Made by a program: the position numbers and the translations under genes
Shown here: piece by piece, positions 18,933-29,013 of the stretch
Numbering within the stretch: position 1 is the stretch's first letter
Layout of the letters: each line of letters begins with the position of its first letter
NCBI GenBank assembly: GCA_002900995.3
Contig: PJEW03000038.1
Location: forward strand, 1 to 29,013
Reading direction: 5' to 3'
Source of the DNA: Ganoderma boninense
Taxonomy: Eukaryota; Basidiomycota; Agaricomycetes; Polyporales; Polyporaceae
DNA length: 29,013 bases
Notes under the pieces: generated by a model
What the model saw: the letters and a program-made list of their open reading frames with translations, nothing else
Databases searched by the model: none
Told to the model about the DNA's origin: nothing

Positions 18933-21185
18933 AGGGTCACAGACATCTCCAAAGCTCTGCCCAAGGGCGCATCGCCCGTACGCCTGGTAGGCAGCGCTCA
19001 TGCGCTCACGGACCGCAAGCTCTGCAACTGTGTGCGTACTTTCTCTCGAGTACACCGCGCTTTGTCTCACGGCGTAACTGTCAGCGTTGTCGTGCAATTC
19101 AAAAGCCGGCGGAATACACGATGAGGTTGATCATGGCTCACCTGCCAATGGCAACGAACAGCCCCGGGCAGCACACGACGCAGTTCCGGTCCCGCCTCGA
19201 CGACCAGTTTCAGGCCTGGAGGATGCGCTCAGGGACATCGCTTGAGCTTCCTTGATATTCTTGAGAACCACATAGGGGGACGAACACATTGAGTGTGGAA
19301 AAGGCGTCTGTTTGTCCGAGCAACGAAGCCCGCTGACAACATGCAGTGTGATCAGACAACAAGCGGGGACGAACACAACACACGTACTATGTCTACGTCT
19401 CCTAAATGAAGGCCACCGAAAACACATCAATTCTGTAGGTAGCATTGAATGTAGTCTCGCACGCGCAGTGTTGTGATCGGAGCTTACTGGTACTAGTAGG
19501 TTGAGGGATTTTGCGTAGTTGGTTGTGAAGTTGTGCTAGAGAAGTTGCTTTGCCATTTATAGGACAAAAAAGCCGGGATTTGTCTTACAGATTTAGTTAT
19601 TTCTGGTTGAGGATTGTAAAGTCTTGAAAAAGTAGCTAGAGAACATCGAGGTTAAAGATATCGCAGTGGAACTCGCTCAAGGTTTGGCGGAGGGTCCTCG
19701 AAGTTGGAGCGAAGCGCCGACAAACGCCCACTACGGGCCGGCCCGGAGCGTCGCGTCATCGATCTGCCGGCTGCTCCTCGAAGGTTGGCTCTTGCCATTT
19801 GCTTGCACAGTTGTGGCCCAGTGCTGGGTCGGTATAAACTGCTGGTTTCCCTCCCCCAAAGCTAATCTCTCTCCGATGTTTCGCCTTTATCTATATGGCC
19901 CCTATCTTAGCGGATATCCGCAGTGAACTTCAAGTTTGTGGGTCAAGTTCCTCCCGACTTATGGAGGCCTCATCCGTCAATTTGGTGGACTGCCATCGTA
20001 ACCGAATGGGCTCCCAACGTGGCTTGCACCTGCTCCCCGGCAGTCCTGATGTACACCGATGGGACACGAGGTCACTGTGAGTTATGCGATGACCTATTGA
20101 CCATTCATACCACTCGCTAGTATTTGCTAAATTTCTGTCAGGACCAAAATACCACGCTTCCAGATTCGAGGTAGTCCTTTCGTCCCCGGCCTGATTTCCA
20201 GCCTCCCTATATCCGCAATGAAGTGAGTGTGACCATTCTTCGCCCATCTGCCGAGCTCATGGGACAGACAGTCACGAAATGTGGCAAAGACCACTCCCCC
20301 GTAATATGCGCACTGAACAACCAGCGCTGACTTGTTGGGGCACAATATCACCGTCGTTGAAGAACCTCTCGCCGAGGAAGTCATCCCTCGGCATGCCCTT
20401 GGCATGAATGGGTGATTCTTTGCTCATAAAATTATGTACCGCAGTCTCTACTTTGGTCTTCATAGTACAGCTCGGATGGGTGCGTGAATCCATCTTGCTC
20501 AGATACAGGGCTAGCTTAGGTCCGATGGCAAGTGTCGGAACATGTCGGAACTGCAGCTCGTCCAACCTGGCCGTTTCGACAGGAAGTTCGAGAAACACAT
20601 GCGAGAAGCCCGAACTTACTGCTCAGTATCTTATTTTTATCCCGAAGCGTGCGCAATCTCGAAGGCGGCGAGGCCACTCAAACCACTCCCGGCCTCACCA
20701 TGGTCGGAGCGCAAATAACCATGACCGGTCACCTTCGCCTCCTCATCAAAGCTGATGCAGCAAGCCGTCCGAGTCCCGAGCGCACTTCAAAATAATTCAA
20801 TGCATTCGGGCCTCGCTTTTGTCGCGTTCTCAGCGTCCACTGAGTTCGCGAATGTGGTGGCGTCCACCCTCCGCCCCGTCGTGCCTTGGGTGATCTGTCA
20901 GGTGCTCCTCTCATTCTCCGGCTATTCGTATGTTCAACTACGCACTTGTGGATAATTCTTTGTCCGTAGGTCGAGTACGACGGCGAGGGCCAGTCAGTGT
21001 CGATCAGAACTCGGGGCGCAACATTGAACCGGAATGCGGCGCACCACAGCTAGAGGCGTCCAGCTTCGTTGAGGCGTAGGAACTGAGCTGAACTCCTTTC
21101 TATTTGGTGTTTGAGTGGAATTTTCTCTGTCGCCGTCTATCGCCCACAGCACACAGAATATAGAATTGGGGCGGAAGGGACTGAA
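18933..21185. other. Long intergenic region with possible gene remnant
   Basis: More than 2 kb between the divergent A1-like and MFS genes. I see no complete gene. Open frames at 19930-20247 and 20127-20598 on the minus strand are longer than their surroundings but do not link into a recognisable protein. Confidence 0.4.
20272..20598 (-). pseudogene. Possible gene remnant, unidentified
   Basis: A 108-codon frame includes PVETARLDELQFRHVPTL and AIGPKLALYLSKMDSR, which reads like folded-protein sequence. It faintly recalls the C-terminal part of small fungal nucleotidyltransferase-like proteins, but this is weak. No start context, splice chain or neighbouring domain supports a complete gene. 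Confidence 0.2.
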
Positions 21186-21193
21186 CATAAATA
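21186..21193 (+). promoter_or_regulatory. TATA-like box of the MFS gene
   Basis: CATAAATA about 65 bp upstream of the ATG at 21257. Confidence 0.45.
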
Positions 21194-21256
21194 CGCCTCT
21201 AACTTGGGTGCGAACGAAATAGGCCTCCGCTCTTTCTCGACAGTCCCACCTCCACC

Positions 21257-23673
21257 ATGACATCCAAACCAACCGACCAGGAGAAACTCGCCGGCGATGC
21301 TGTAACAGTGGAGTACGTTGCGCCTCCACTCGCCGTGGATCCCGGGATCGTGCTTCGCAAGCTGGACATCCGCCTTATCCCGGCGGCATGCGTGATGTAT
21401 CTTTTGAACTACCTGTGAGTGCCTAAGATGAGCCTGCTGTGCTCCTCCGTGTAATATCTGACCGCATTATTTTCTAGTGATCGGGGGAACATAAGTGCGT
21501 CGGACATCGCATCGTCCTCACTTGCACCGTCCCCCTTGTGACATGCCCATGCCCGTTGCAGGCAATGCGAAGGTGGCCGGTATGGCCACTGACCTGCACC
21601 TCACGGGCGTTCAGTTCAACCTCTGCGTTGCAATCACCCTGGTTAGTCTGACCCTCAACGAATGATGGCTGCTCCAATTTGACCCCGTATTGCACAGATC
21701 CCACACAGCTTGCTGCAGGCGCCTTCGTGAGAGCCCAGCTCTTAACCATCCTTTCTCATCGTCTGCTCGTGGTCTCATCCGTGGCTTTGTCAGGAACATC
21801 GTGTTGAAATGGTTGGGCCCCTCACGGTGGCGTACGGGCATTTCTCTGAGTGCTCTTCTATAGTGCGCTGACACTCGCCGACTGTCGTAGTCCCTATGAT
21901 CACGTTCATATGGGGAGCGATCGTTGTCGCGATGGCGTTCGTCCACAACCTCGGAGGATTGATGACGTGAGTTCGTCAAACGCTCAGTCCCGTTAGTCAC
22001 CGTCCTTACCATGACTCTTTCCGTTTCCGTTATGAAGGGCGCGCGGATTTATGGGAGGAGTCCAGGCAAGCTATGGTCTCTTGGTTCTGGCTATCTCCCA
22101 CTCATTTTTATCACGAACAGGCCGGTATACTCCCCGGGTTGACCTACTATATCTGCGCATGGTACCCGAAGTCTGCCCAGGCCAAGAGAATCGGTGTCAT
22201 GTACTCCGGAGTGCCGCTCGCTGGAGCCTTCGGCGGCCTGTTCGCTTACGCGATCGAGCTGATGGACGGGTACGTCTTACGTCGCTGGAGAGTGTTAAGT
22301 CGGAAACTGAGTTTGGACCAGAATCGGCGGATTGGCGGGGTGGCGTTGGATCGTGAGTACCCGCTGCCTCCCATCGGTGTACTTCTTCTGATTTACCGTG
22401 AACCAGCTTGTGGTTGAAGGCCTACGTACGTGGTACAAGTCCTGCGAAAGCGTTGGCCCGCTATTGACGAATCGTTATTAGTGACTGTTTTCATCGCGAC
22501 TATATGCTACTTGTTCTTGTACGATGTAAGTGGTTCAGACGTCTGTCTTCTCATGCATCTTTGACATACATCCGCTTGCAGTATCCAGAGCACGCGACAT
22601 TCCTCACCGAGGCAGAGCGCGCCTGGCTCCTCGATACCCTCAAGCACGACAGCGCCCACGGCTCCAAGCACTTCAAGGCGGAATTCATCCTCCAAGCGCT
22701 GCGGGACCCCAAGACGTACCTTTTCGTCACCATGTACTTCGCGTGAGTCCCCCAAGCTGCCATGCCTGCGCTTCCCCATAATCGACGGCGTGGACCTCCT
22801 CTTCTCAGATCCGCGGTCCCGGTCGTCTCCTTCACCACCTTCCTGCCGACGATCGTCAACGGGCTCGGCTACTCCTCCACCAGCGCGCAGGTCCTCTCCA
22901 TCCCGCCGAACGCGACGGGCTGCGTGTTCACGCTCATCGTCACGTACCTCTCGGACAAGAAGCGCCTCCGCGGCCCGTTCATCCTGGTCGGACTGCCCGT
23001 GGCGATCGTCGGGTACGCCATGCTCCTCGGGACGAAGACGCCCGTCGTCCAGTACGCCGGGAGCGTCCTCGTCGCGGCCGGGCTCCTGCCGAGCGTCGCG
23101 ACGCTGCTCGCGTGGACGGGAGGCAACTTTGCGGGGGAGCTGAAGCGCGCGGTCGTGCTGGGCATCGTCATCGGGTTCGGGAACTTCGGGGGGTGAGTGC
23201 CGTTGGCTCAGCGCTCAGCGCTCAGTGTTGACACTGGCGCTCCGAAAGACATGGCTAACGACGACGCGATCCCCCCATTTCAGGATCCTCGCGTCTTTCA
23301 TTTACAGACAGCAGGACAGCCCGCGGTTCCTCCTTGGCCACGGCGTGTGCCTGGGGAGCGTCTCCATCTTGTACGTGCACGGTGCCGATCCTGTTCTGCC
23401 GGTGCTGCAGCTTGACGAACGAGCACTCACACCATTGCCATGTGTTGGGTATAGCCTTTCGGCGGCGGCGGTTGCCATGTTTCACGCTGCATACGCTGAA
23501 CAAACGCAAGATCGCGCAGTGCGAGCGCGAGGGTCTCACGATGAACGATGCGGAGAGATATGCAGAAATGGGCGACCGCTCGCCCTTGTATCGGTAAGTT
23601 GTCGGCGTGCGTTCGAGGGGCCTGTGCGTTCGCTCAACCTGTCCGTCTTCATGTTTCCAGGTACACCTTATGA
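21257..23673 (+). CDS. MFS permease of the Dal5 (allantoate/anion:cation symporter) type, probably frameshifted
   Basis: Plasma-membrane transporter for an organic anion or vitamin-like solute; substrate unknown. I read 16 exons starting 21257-21414, 21478-21494, 21562-21641, 21698-21726, 21794-21831, 21891-21966, 22038-22065, 22121-22269, 22322-22352, 22407-22425, ~22483-22525, 22582-22742, 22809-23192, 23284-23370, 23455-23593 and 23661-23673, about 483 aa. Hallmarks: LDRGNISNAKVAGM after TM1, APSNIVLKWLGPSRW, AGILPGLTYYICAWYP and WTGGNFAGELKRA. The end PLYRYTL fits the family. The intron at 22066-22120 starts with GC (CAG/GCAAGC). In exon 23455-23593 the hydrophobic LFLSAAAVAMF and the tail TLHTLNKRKIAQCEREG are in different frames, which implies one extra base near 23480. 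This is either a real lesion or an assembly error. Confidence 0.8.
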
Positions 23674-24396
23674 ATACTTTTCTCCCCCCCCCTCCCCAAT
23701 ATGCATTCCCAGCGGTCGTGTATTTGCGTCATCCCTCTCTATATGCACTCCTTTGGTGTCGTCTATTCTCGTCGTCTCTATATGCATTTCCTCGGTGTCG
23801 TCTCTATTTTTGTGACTTGAGTTTGCTCTCGTTAGTTGGCTTGAGTGGCGTGGAAGGAGCGGAGGTATGTACGATGAAGACGGTACTTACTGTTGTCAGA
23901 TATGGTGACAGGTTCACCCGTGAACGTTCACTAGGTATGATCTCAATGTCAGAGTATTATACGAGGACATCATTTAAGCGTCAAAGAGACATTAAAAACC
24001 CGCCATTCTGTGCCTGATAAAAGAGTCGGAGTATTGAGGGTGGCGGACTCGTAAGTAGGTTCAGACGTTCTCGACGCCATGGGACCAACACCAACATGCG
24101 CTAGGAGTACATTGATTCCTAGTTATATACGTATTGCGCAAGATTGAACCAAGTAAGTATCGGTGAGAACAAAGGTGCAAGGTTCATCTTCCAGGCTGCG
24201 AGGACGCCGGGGAGGAAAGAGGATAAAGTTCATGGACTGATAACGCCGGCCCAGCCTGTGGTATTGAGGCTCGTCCCATCCTCCCCCACCTGACCAACAT
24301 CCTCCTCAGTCCTCTCATCTTGTCCCCCACTGCGCGCTTATTTTTTCCGCCCAACACCACCCACTTTGCATATACACATCTCGATCGCCACTGGGA
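23674..24396. other. Convergent intergenic region with degenerate tandem repeat
   Basis: Lies between the 3' ends of the MFS and second A1-like genes. Near 23698-23815 a ~40-bp unit with TATATGCA and GGTGTCGTCT recurs imperfectly about three times, after a C-run at 23683-23691. No gene seen. Confidence 0.5.
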
Positions 24397-26181
24397 CTAC
24401 AAGATCATCGCGATGCCCACCGTGACCGAGACGATTGTGAGCCATCCGCAACGCGCAACGGGCCTGACCCCACCCCAACGAGACCGTGCGCCGTTCGACC
24501 GCACGAAGCCCATCCTGGGCGGCTCGACGCCCGGGTGTGTCGTGTTCCCATAGTGGAACGCGACGAGGTTGCTCCGCAGGAACGCCGCGCCGAGCCGCCA
24601 GCTGTACAGCGCCAGCGTCGAGTTCGAGCTCGAGCACGGGGAGGGCGAGTCGACCGCTTCGACGTTCACCGCGCACCCCCGCCCTGTTGGGGTGACGAGG
24701 TCCTGGGGCGCGATGGAGAAGAGCCTGTCGCCGATCTGGAAGGAGAGTGTGTGCGGGCCGGAGCAGGCGGGCGTGGTCGACGAGATCGCGGCGAGGATCG
24801 CGTCCACGGCGTCTTTGGGCCCGCCGGTCGCGGTCGCGGTCTAGTGGTAGCAGGGTCGCAGACGTGGAGAGTGAGTTGCCTTTTGTCGGCTGAAAGACGT
24901 GGCGGACTAAGGGAGGAGAGTGGACGAGTGCGGAAACTCACCGAATCCACCATAGCGGTCACCTTGGGCACCTGCGAGGATCCGGGCAAGAGGTTGCCAT
25001 CGAGAAAGACGGCATCGATCTCTGCTTCCCAATGTCTTTCCGACGCATCAACAAACGAGACGAAACTGCGCCTGGAAGAGAATACAGACGTACAAGGGAA
25101 CGGTTCCGTTCAATCCGATGTCGTAGAGCCGGACGGGGGCCCAAGTCAGACTTGAGTTATCTACCCCCGCCGGTAAGGTGCCGATCGTGAGCTGACCGCC
25201 AGGCTCGGCACTCCCAGCCTGAGAGACATTGGGATTGAACGTTAACTAAAGTGAGGTTCAATCAAAGTCCTTGTACAGCTTACGTCGTCGATCGGAAAAC
25301 TCACCGAGAAGAGAGGCTCGCTGATATCCCCGTAGGAGGACAAGGTCGTGATAATCGGGCCGTTCGCATACAATCCCGTAAGAATATCCGAGGCTGAGAT
25401 GTTCGATGAGGCGGTGCCGTCACTGCTTGGAGCTAATACGCCTCCCAAATTGGCGGTGATGCTGTAGGACGTCGACGTCGGGCGAATGTCAGTCCCGGGA
25501 CGCAGCCTCCTAACGCGCAGAAATGGCCGACCTCTCCACAGGAAAACCCAATCCTAAGATGCCGGCAGTCCCGTTGAAAAGGCCAGTCACGTTGAAACTG
25601 CTAATAGCTGCGAGAGTCTGGTCGGGGACGTTCAGGCCACCGATGACGACCGCGTCTTGGCCAATGCGACCAGGTGCGGTCTCGCCATTATAGAGGAGCG
25701 GTATTGTGATGTTGGTGTAGGGCGTAAATGATGCACTAGCGTTGTACAAGGCGCTGTGGTAATGCTTGCACGACAGGGTTTGGCAGTCAGTGGAGATGGC
25801 CACGAAATCGCCCAGATCGGTGGCTGGATGAGATGCCTGAGTAAGCGAAGAAAAACGAGCAAAGGAGGACAGAGAAAATTGCTCACCGATGGAGAAAGAT
25901 ATTGAAGACTGCCCGACTGTTGTAAAAATGGAATATGCGCTGGAGGTTTTCATAGATTCACCAAATAGAGCAGTGGAAAACAGCTAGAGAAGAGCTCACC
26001 GGTCCGTCCTGTGATCCACACTAAGACCTACCCCGATGGCATCTCGCTGCGACAAAGGTTGTGCGACCTCACCAGTATGAGAACCCAATCTCTGCGATGA
26101 CGCTCCGAGAACAGTAGGCACGGCGAGGGTCCAACGGACACAGAACGGAGTGAGAGATAGCACGCCTAACGATCGCAGCAT
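24397..26181 (-). CDS. Secreted aspartic-peptidase-like (A1) protein lacking the first catalytic Asp, copy 2
   Basis: Seven exons, 26181-26000, 25939-25887, 25823-25532, 25461-25305, 25245-25094, 25035-24942 and 24840-24397, join in phase to about 457 residues. The second exon is 53 nt with the same phases as in copy 1 (17011-18884), confirming common descent. Landmarks: YSIFTTVGQSSISFSI, AGILGLGFP, EPLFS, PAGVDNSSLTWAPVRLYD and VFLDGN. The DTGS position reads ATDL (residues 79-82). At the second site Asp 309 remains but the motif is DSTA. A hydrophobic tail (GWLTIVSVTVGIAMIL) suggests membrane or GPI anchoring. The exon 3 donor (GTCGGC) is weak but the only phase-fitting choice I found. The protein is likely a non-catalytic relative of pepsin, or one with altered chemistry. 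Confidence 0.78.
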
Positions 26182-27122
26182 GAGGATTAAGAGGGAGTTG
26201 GCTCGGGAGAGCGAAACACTTGTACTCGTCTGCCAGCAGGACGGCGTTCATTGTACGTCTTGTGTGGTCTTGCAAGTCGAAGAAGCATGGAAGTGCACAG
26301 GCTCAGTCAGGCGCCGCATTGAACGGCGGTGACGAGACAGCTCGCATGCATGGGGCTGTGTCGAGTGCACCAGTGCCCGCTGCAGTTCCATTCCCCACAC
26401 GCTGGGCTTGAAGACGGATATTCGTAGATGCGGTGTAAGGCGAGAAAAAGAAATACCAGCATCGTGCTGAGGAAACGCACCATTTATGAGGGTGGAGTCC
26501 GAGCCTGTCGGGCAGCGGGTCCGGTCGTTGCGGTCAGTCATGGTGGCGTTCACCCCACAATGCCTTCATTTACTGATTTGAAGACAAGCTCTGTGTACAC
26601 AGAAGGCGCAAATAGAGGACAGTAGGACCGACATTGGGATGCCCAGAGCTCTAAGGGACAGAGGGGATGACAAGGGAAACAGTCCAGCGTTCAACTTCCA
26701 GTCGCCTGGGGATCCAGGTGGCTGTTGGCGCCCGAGACCAGGCGAGTCTCCGGCCCGGTCAGGGGCCGGTGGATCCGAATCCTGTTGAGACTATCTTCGA
26801 GAGTCTGTGTATGTCGAAGCTACAGCTAGAGCCATCATCATGATCATGCATCACCTTCACGACGCCGTGCAGCCTGAACGTGGAAGACTAAACGTACCGG
26901 GAATTTCAAATTGGCCACAACACTCAAATATTCACAGGGCCTGCCAGCACTGGTCCCTTCCCCCGTTCTCACCCACTGCCAGTGGTCCATCTGTCGTTCT
27001 ACATCTTCTCCGCTTTCACAGAAAATCGTCGGCAAGATTCAGCATACTATTCGTGGAGAAGAAGGTCGTTGGGCTCAAGAATAGCTGGTCTATGTCGGCT
27101 GAAACCGCGGTACCCATGCAAT
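26182..27122. other. Divergent intergenic region, no gene seen
   Basis: Separates the second A1-like gene (-) from the second DUF6535 gene (+) and should hold both promoters. A GC-rich, partly self-complementary stretch lies at about 26700-26780. No RNA gene or conserved open frame was recognised. Confidence 0.45.
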
Positions 27123-29013
27123 ATGGCATCGAAATCGAAAATCACCACCCGAGCCGACGGTATTACTTGGCTGCCACCCGAATGGGCGGACTGGACGTTC
27201 CCAGACCCTGATGTATGAATGCATTGAAAGCGCTATGATTGTCTATTCTCTGATCATTTGTAATCCCAGGTCATAAACGAGGAACTGAAGAACGAGTTTA
27301 CAGACGAACAACGAGCGAAGGCCTGGGACGACGCGTCAGGAGCAGTAAGGACGTACCACAACGAGCTGGTGGAACAATGGCAAAAGGCCATGGATTCACT
27401 CTTGGTATATGTGCGTACCCGTGCATGAAATGCATCAAAAACTCACAAATTTCACTGTGGGCTGCAAGGCGGGTCTGTTCTCCGCAGTGTTGACCGCATT
27501 CAATGTTCAGTCCTATCAGCTCCTCCAACCCGCCCCTACCGATTCCATGGTCGCTACCCTACAGCAAATATCAGCTCAACTGAACAGCTTCTCTGTCAAC
27601 CCCTCCTTTATCAACTCTACCCAGCCTGCCCGTTCATCGGACCAACTTCAACCACCCTTCCCCACCCCACCTTCGGCCGTCTGGATCAATACCCTGTGGT
27701 TCACCAGCCTCGTCTGTAGCCTCGCCTCTGCATCCATCGCGCTCATCGTCAAGCAATGGCTTTTCGAGGAGTCCCAGGGACTGTCAGGCACCTCTCGTGA
27801 GACCGCTCGCCTCCGCCAATACCGTCTCAACAGCCTGATCAAGTGGCATGTTGGCGTGATCGTCCTCGTTCCCTCACTGCTCCTACAGATCGCATCATTC
27901 CTCTTCCTCGCTGGCCTCCTCATTCTCTTGTGGACGATCCACGTGACGGTGGCCGCAGTCGTCACCGCTCTCATCGGCGCCCTCTTCATCTTCGTTTTTG
28001 CCGTCACAATCCTCCCTGTCTTCAAATTGGATTGCTGTTACAGATCGCCGCAGGCGTACGGCATGTTTGTGCTGTCGAGCCTGGCTTGGAATGCGGTGGG
28101 TCAGCTTGCGGAGGCGCTCTCGCGACAGTGGGCAAGAGTCCTCCGACGAGTGTGGTTGGCGATCCCTTTTAGCCACCGAGGGTCCGCCCTCGCACGTCTG
28201 AAAGATCAGGTCTTCAACTTGCACTTGCACTGCTCTAGATGGAAGATGGCGCGTTTTTCGACCTGGCATGGCCTCGAACAGACCGAGGTCGCCCGAGACA
28301 ACGGGCTCCTCGACCGCCACATTGCCACCATGGCATACACTACGACACTGTCTACCGAGCACCTCAAACTGCTACAAGTGATCCTCTCTGACCTCCCCTG
28401 CGAACAGATCTCCCCTTGTTTCTCCGACGTTCGCCGCGCCTGGATCCGGCTGTGGGGCGCCGATGTCGACAGGTGTTCGGAAACGCTGACTGCACTCCTC
28501 TGGCGGCAACACCTCTACCGCGGGCTCCGAAAGATGCTCACCGTAAATCATAATCTGCGGGACAGTCTCAGTGGCGACTGGCCTATACTGTCGTGCGGAG
28601 ATTTTTCTCACAGGTTGCATTCCATCCAACGTCTACCCCGCCTGCCAGAGAGTGTCTCGACTCTTGCTCTTCTGTGCATCGGAGACTCTATTCTTTCTCG
28701 GGAGGCATTTTACGTTCTGTACCACGGCTACTTCCCCCATGAGTCCAATATTCCATCCTCAATGATAACATATGATACTGTTCGAAATGGTATGTACACC
28801 AGGTAGTTGCGCTGCCAGTTTTGCACACAAAGGTTCACTAACCACATGTTTATGCTAGTCATGGCCATGGCTAGGTACAATGCTGAACACCGCGTAGTGC
28901 GTGGCGGACACTACATCAGGGCAGCATTCTTAGCTGTCGAAATTTCCTTGACGTGGACACGCTGGGCCTTGATCAACTATGCCGGCCTGTCCTGGGAGCA
29001 AGAGAGGTGGATA
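27123..29013 (+). CDS. DUF6535 multi-pass membrane protein, copy 2 (partial at window end)
   Basis: Exons 27123-27212, 27270-27404 and 27469-28789 and a fourth from 28859 that runs off the window. Exon order, phases and the 135-nt second exon equal those of copy 1 (964-3219). The N-terminus has WLPPEWADW and FPDPD; the core has AGLFSAVLTAFNVQSY and the same four membrane segments. Similarity to copy 1 is very high over the membrane part and lower in the soluble tail. It is in opposite orientation to copy 1. Function unknown. Confidence 0.85.

Noticed and set aside
1..29013. CRISPR arrays, rRNA, bacterial operons
   Set aside because: No regularly spaced repeats or rRNA-like sequence; spliced genes show a eukaryotic origin.

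Overview
The window reads as genomic DNA of a filamentous Agaricomycete fungus, most likely a wood-decay polypore-type species. Genes are cut by many 50-75 bp GT-AG introns, and the families (DUF6535, DUF6589, fungal S41 peptidases, Dal5-type permeases) are typical of such genomes. The species call is inference; the intron pattern and the families are read from the sequence.

Layout, left to right. 964-3219 (-): a complete DUF6535 membrane protein gene. 4025-14127 (-): an S41-family secreted peptidase gene split by an insertion. Its 3' nine-tenths lie at 4025-6528, and its first exon with signal peptide lies at 13932-14127. 6529-13931: the insertion, a 7.4-kb mobile element flanked by a 9-bp target duplication (TAAGAGTCT). 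It has short terminal inverted repeats (TAGRCTCG), a large hairpin at each end and a ~66-bp subterminal inverted repeat. It carries two divergent genes sharing a ~90-bp promoter: a DUF6589 protein (~1181 aa, -) and a RecQ-like helicase (~932 aa, +). 14738-15879: a small LTR element (187-bp LTRs, TG...CA ends, 5-bp duplication GGTAC), a TRIM-like non-autonomous retrotransposon. 17011-18884 (-) and 24397-26181 (-): two related aspartic-peptidase-like secreted proteins, both lacking the first catalytic Asp. 21257-23673 (+): a many-intron MFS permease of the Dal5 type, with a probable frameshift near its end. 27123-end (+): a second DUF6535 gene, paralogous to the first and in opposite orientation, running off the window.

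The main item is the 7.4-kb element. The two ends share their outer tip and inner box, but the stem sequences of the two hairpins differ completely while each remains self-complementary. That is what is expected if the folded shape, not the stem sequence, is selected. Removing the element plus one copy of the 9-bp duplication restores an uninterrupted peptidase exon in frame, so the boundaries are well supported. DUF6589 plus RecQ helicase plus hairpin ends looks like a self-contained transposition module; I know of no named superfamily that it matches, and that judgement is from memory, not from a search.

The rest is a small neighbourhood of secreted peptidase-like genes (S41 and two A1-like) and a permease, enclosed by an inverted pair of DUF6535 genes. 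Exon borders below were placed by reading frame and splice consensus and not by transcripts; most are phase-consistent across the whole gene.
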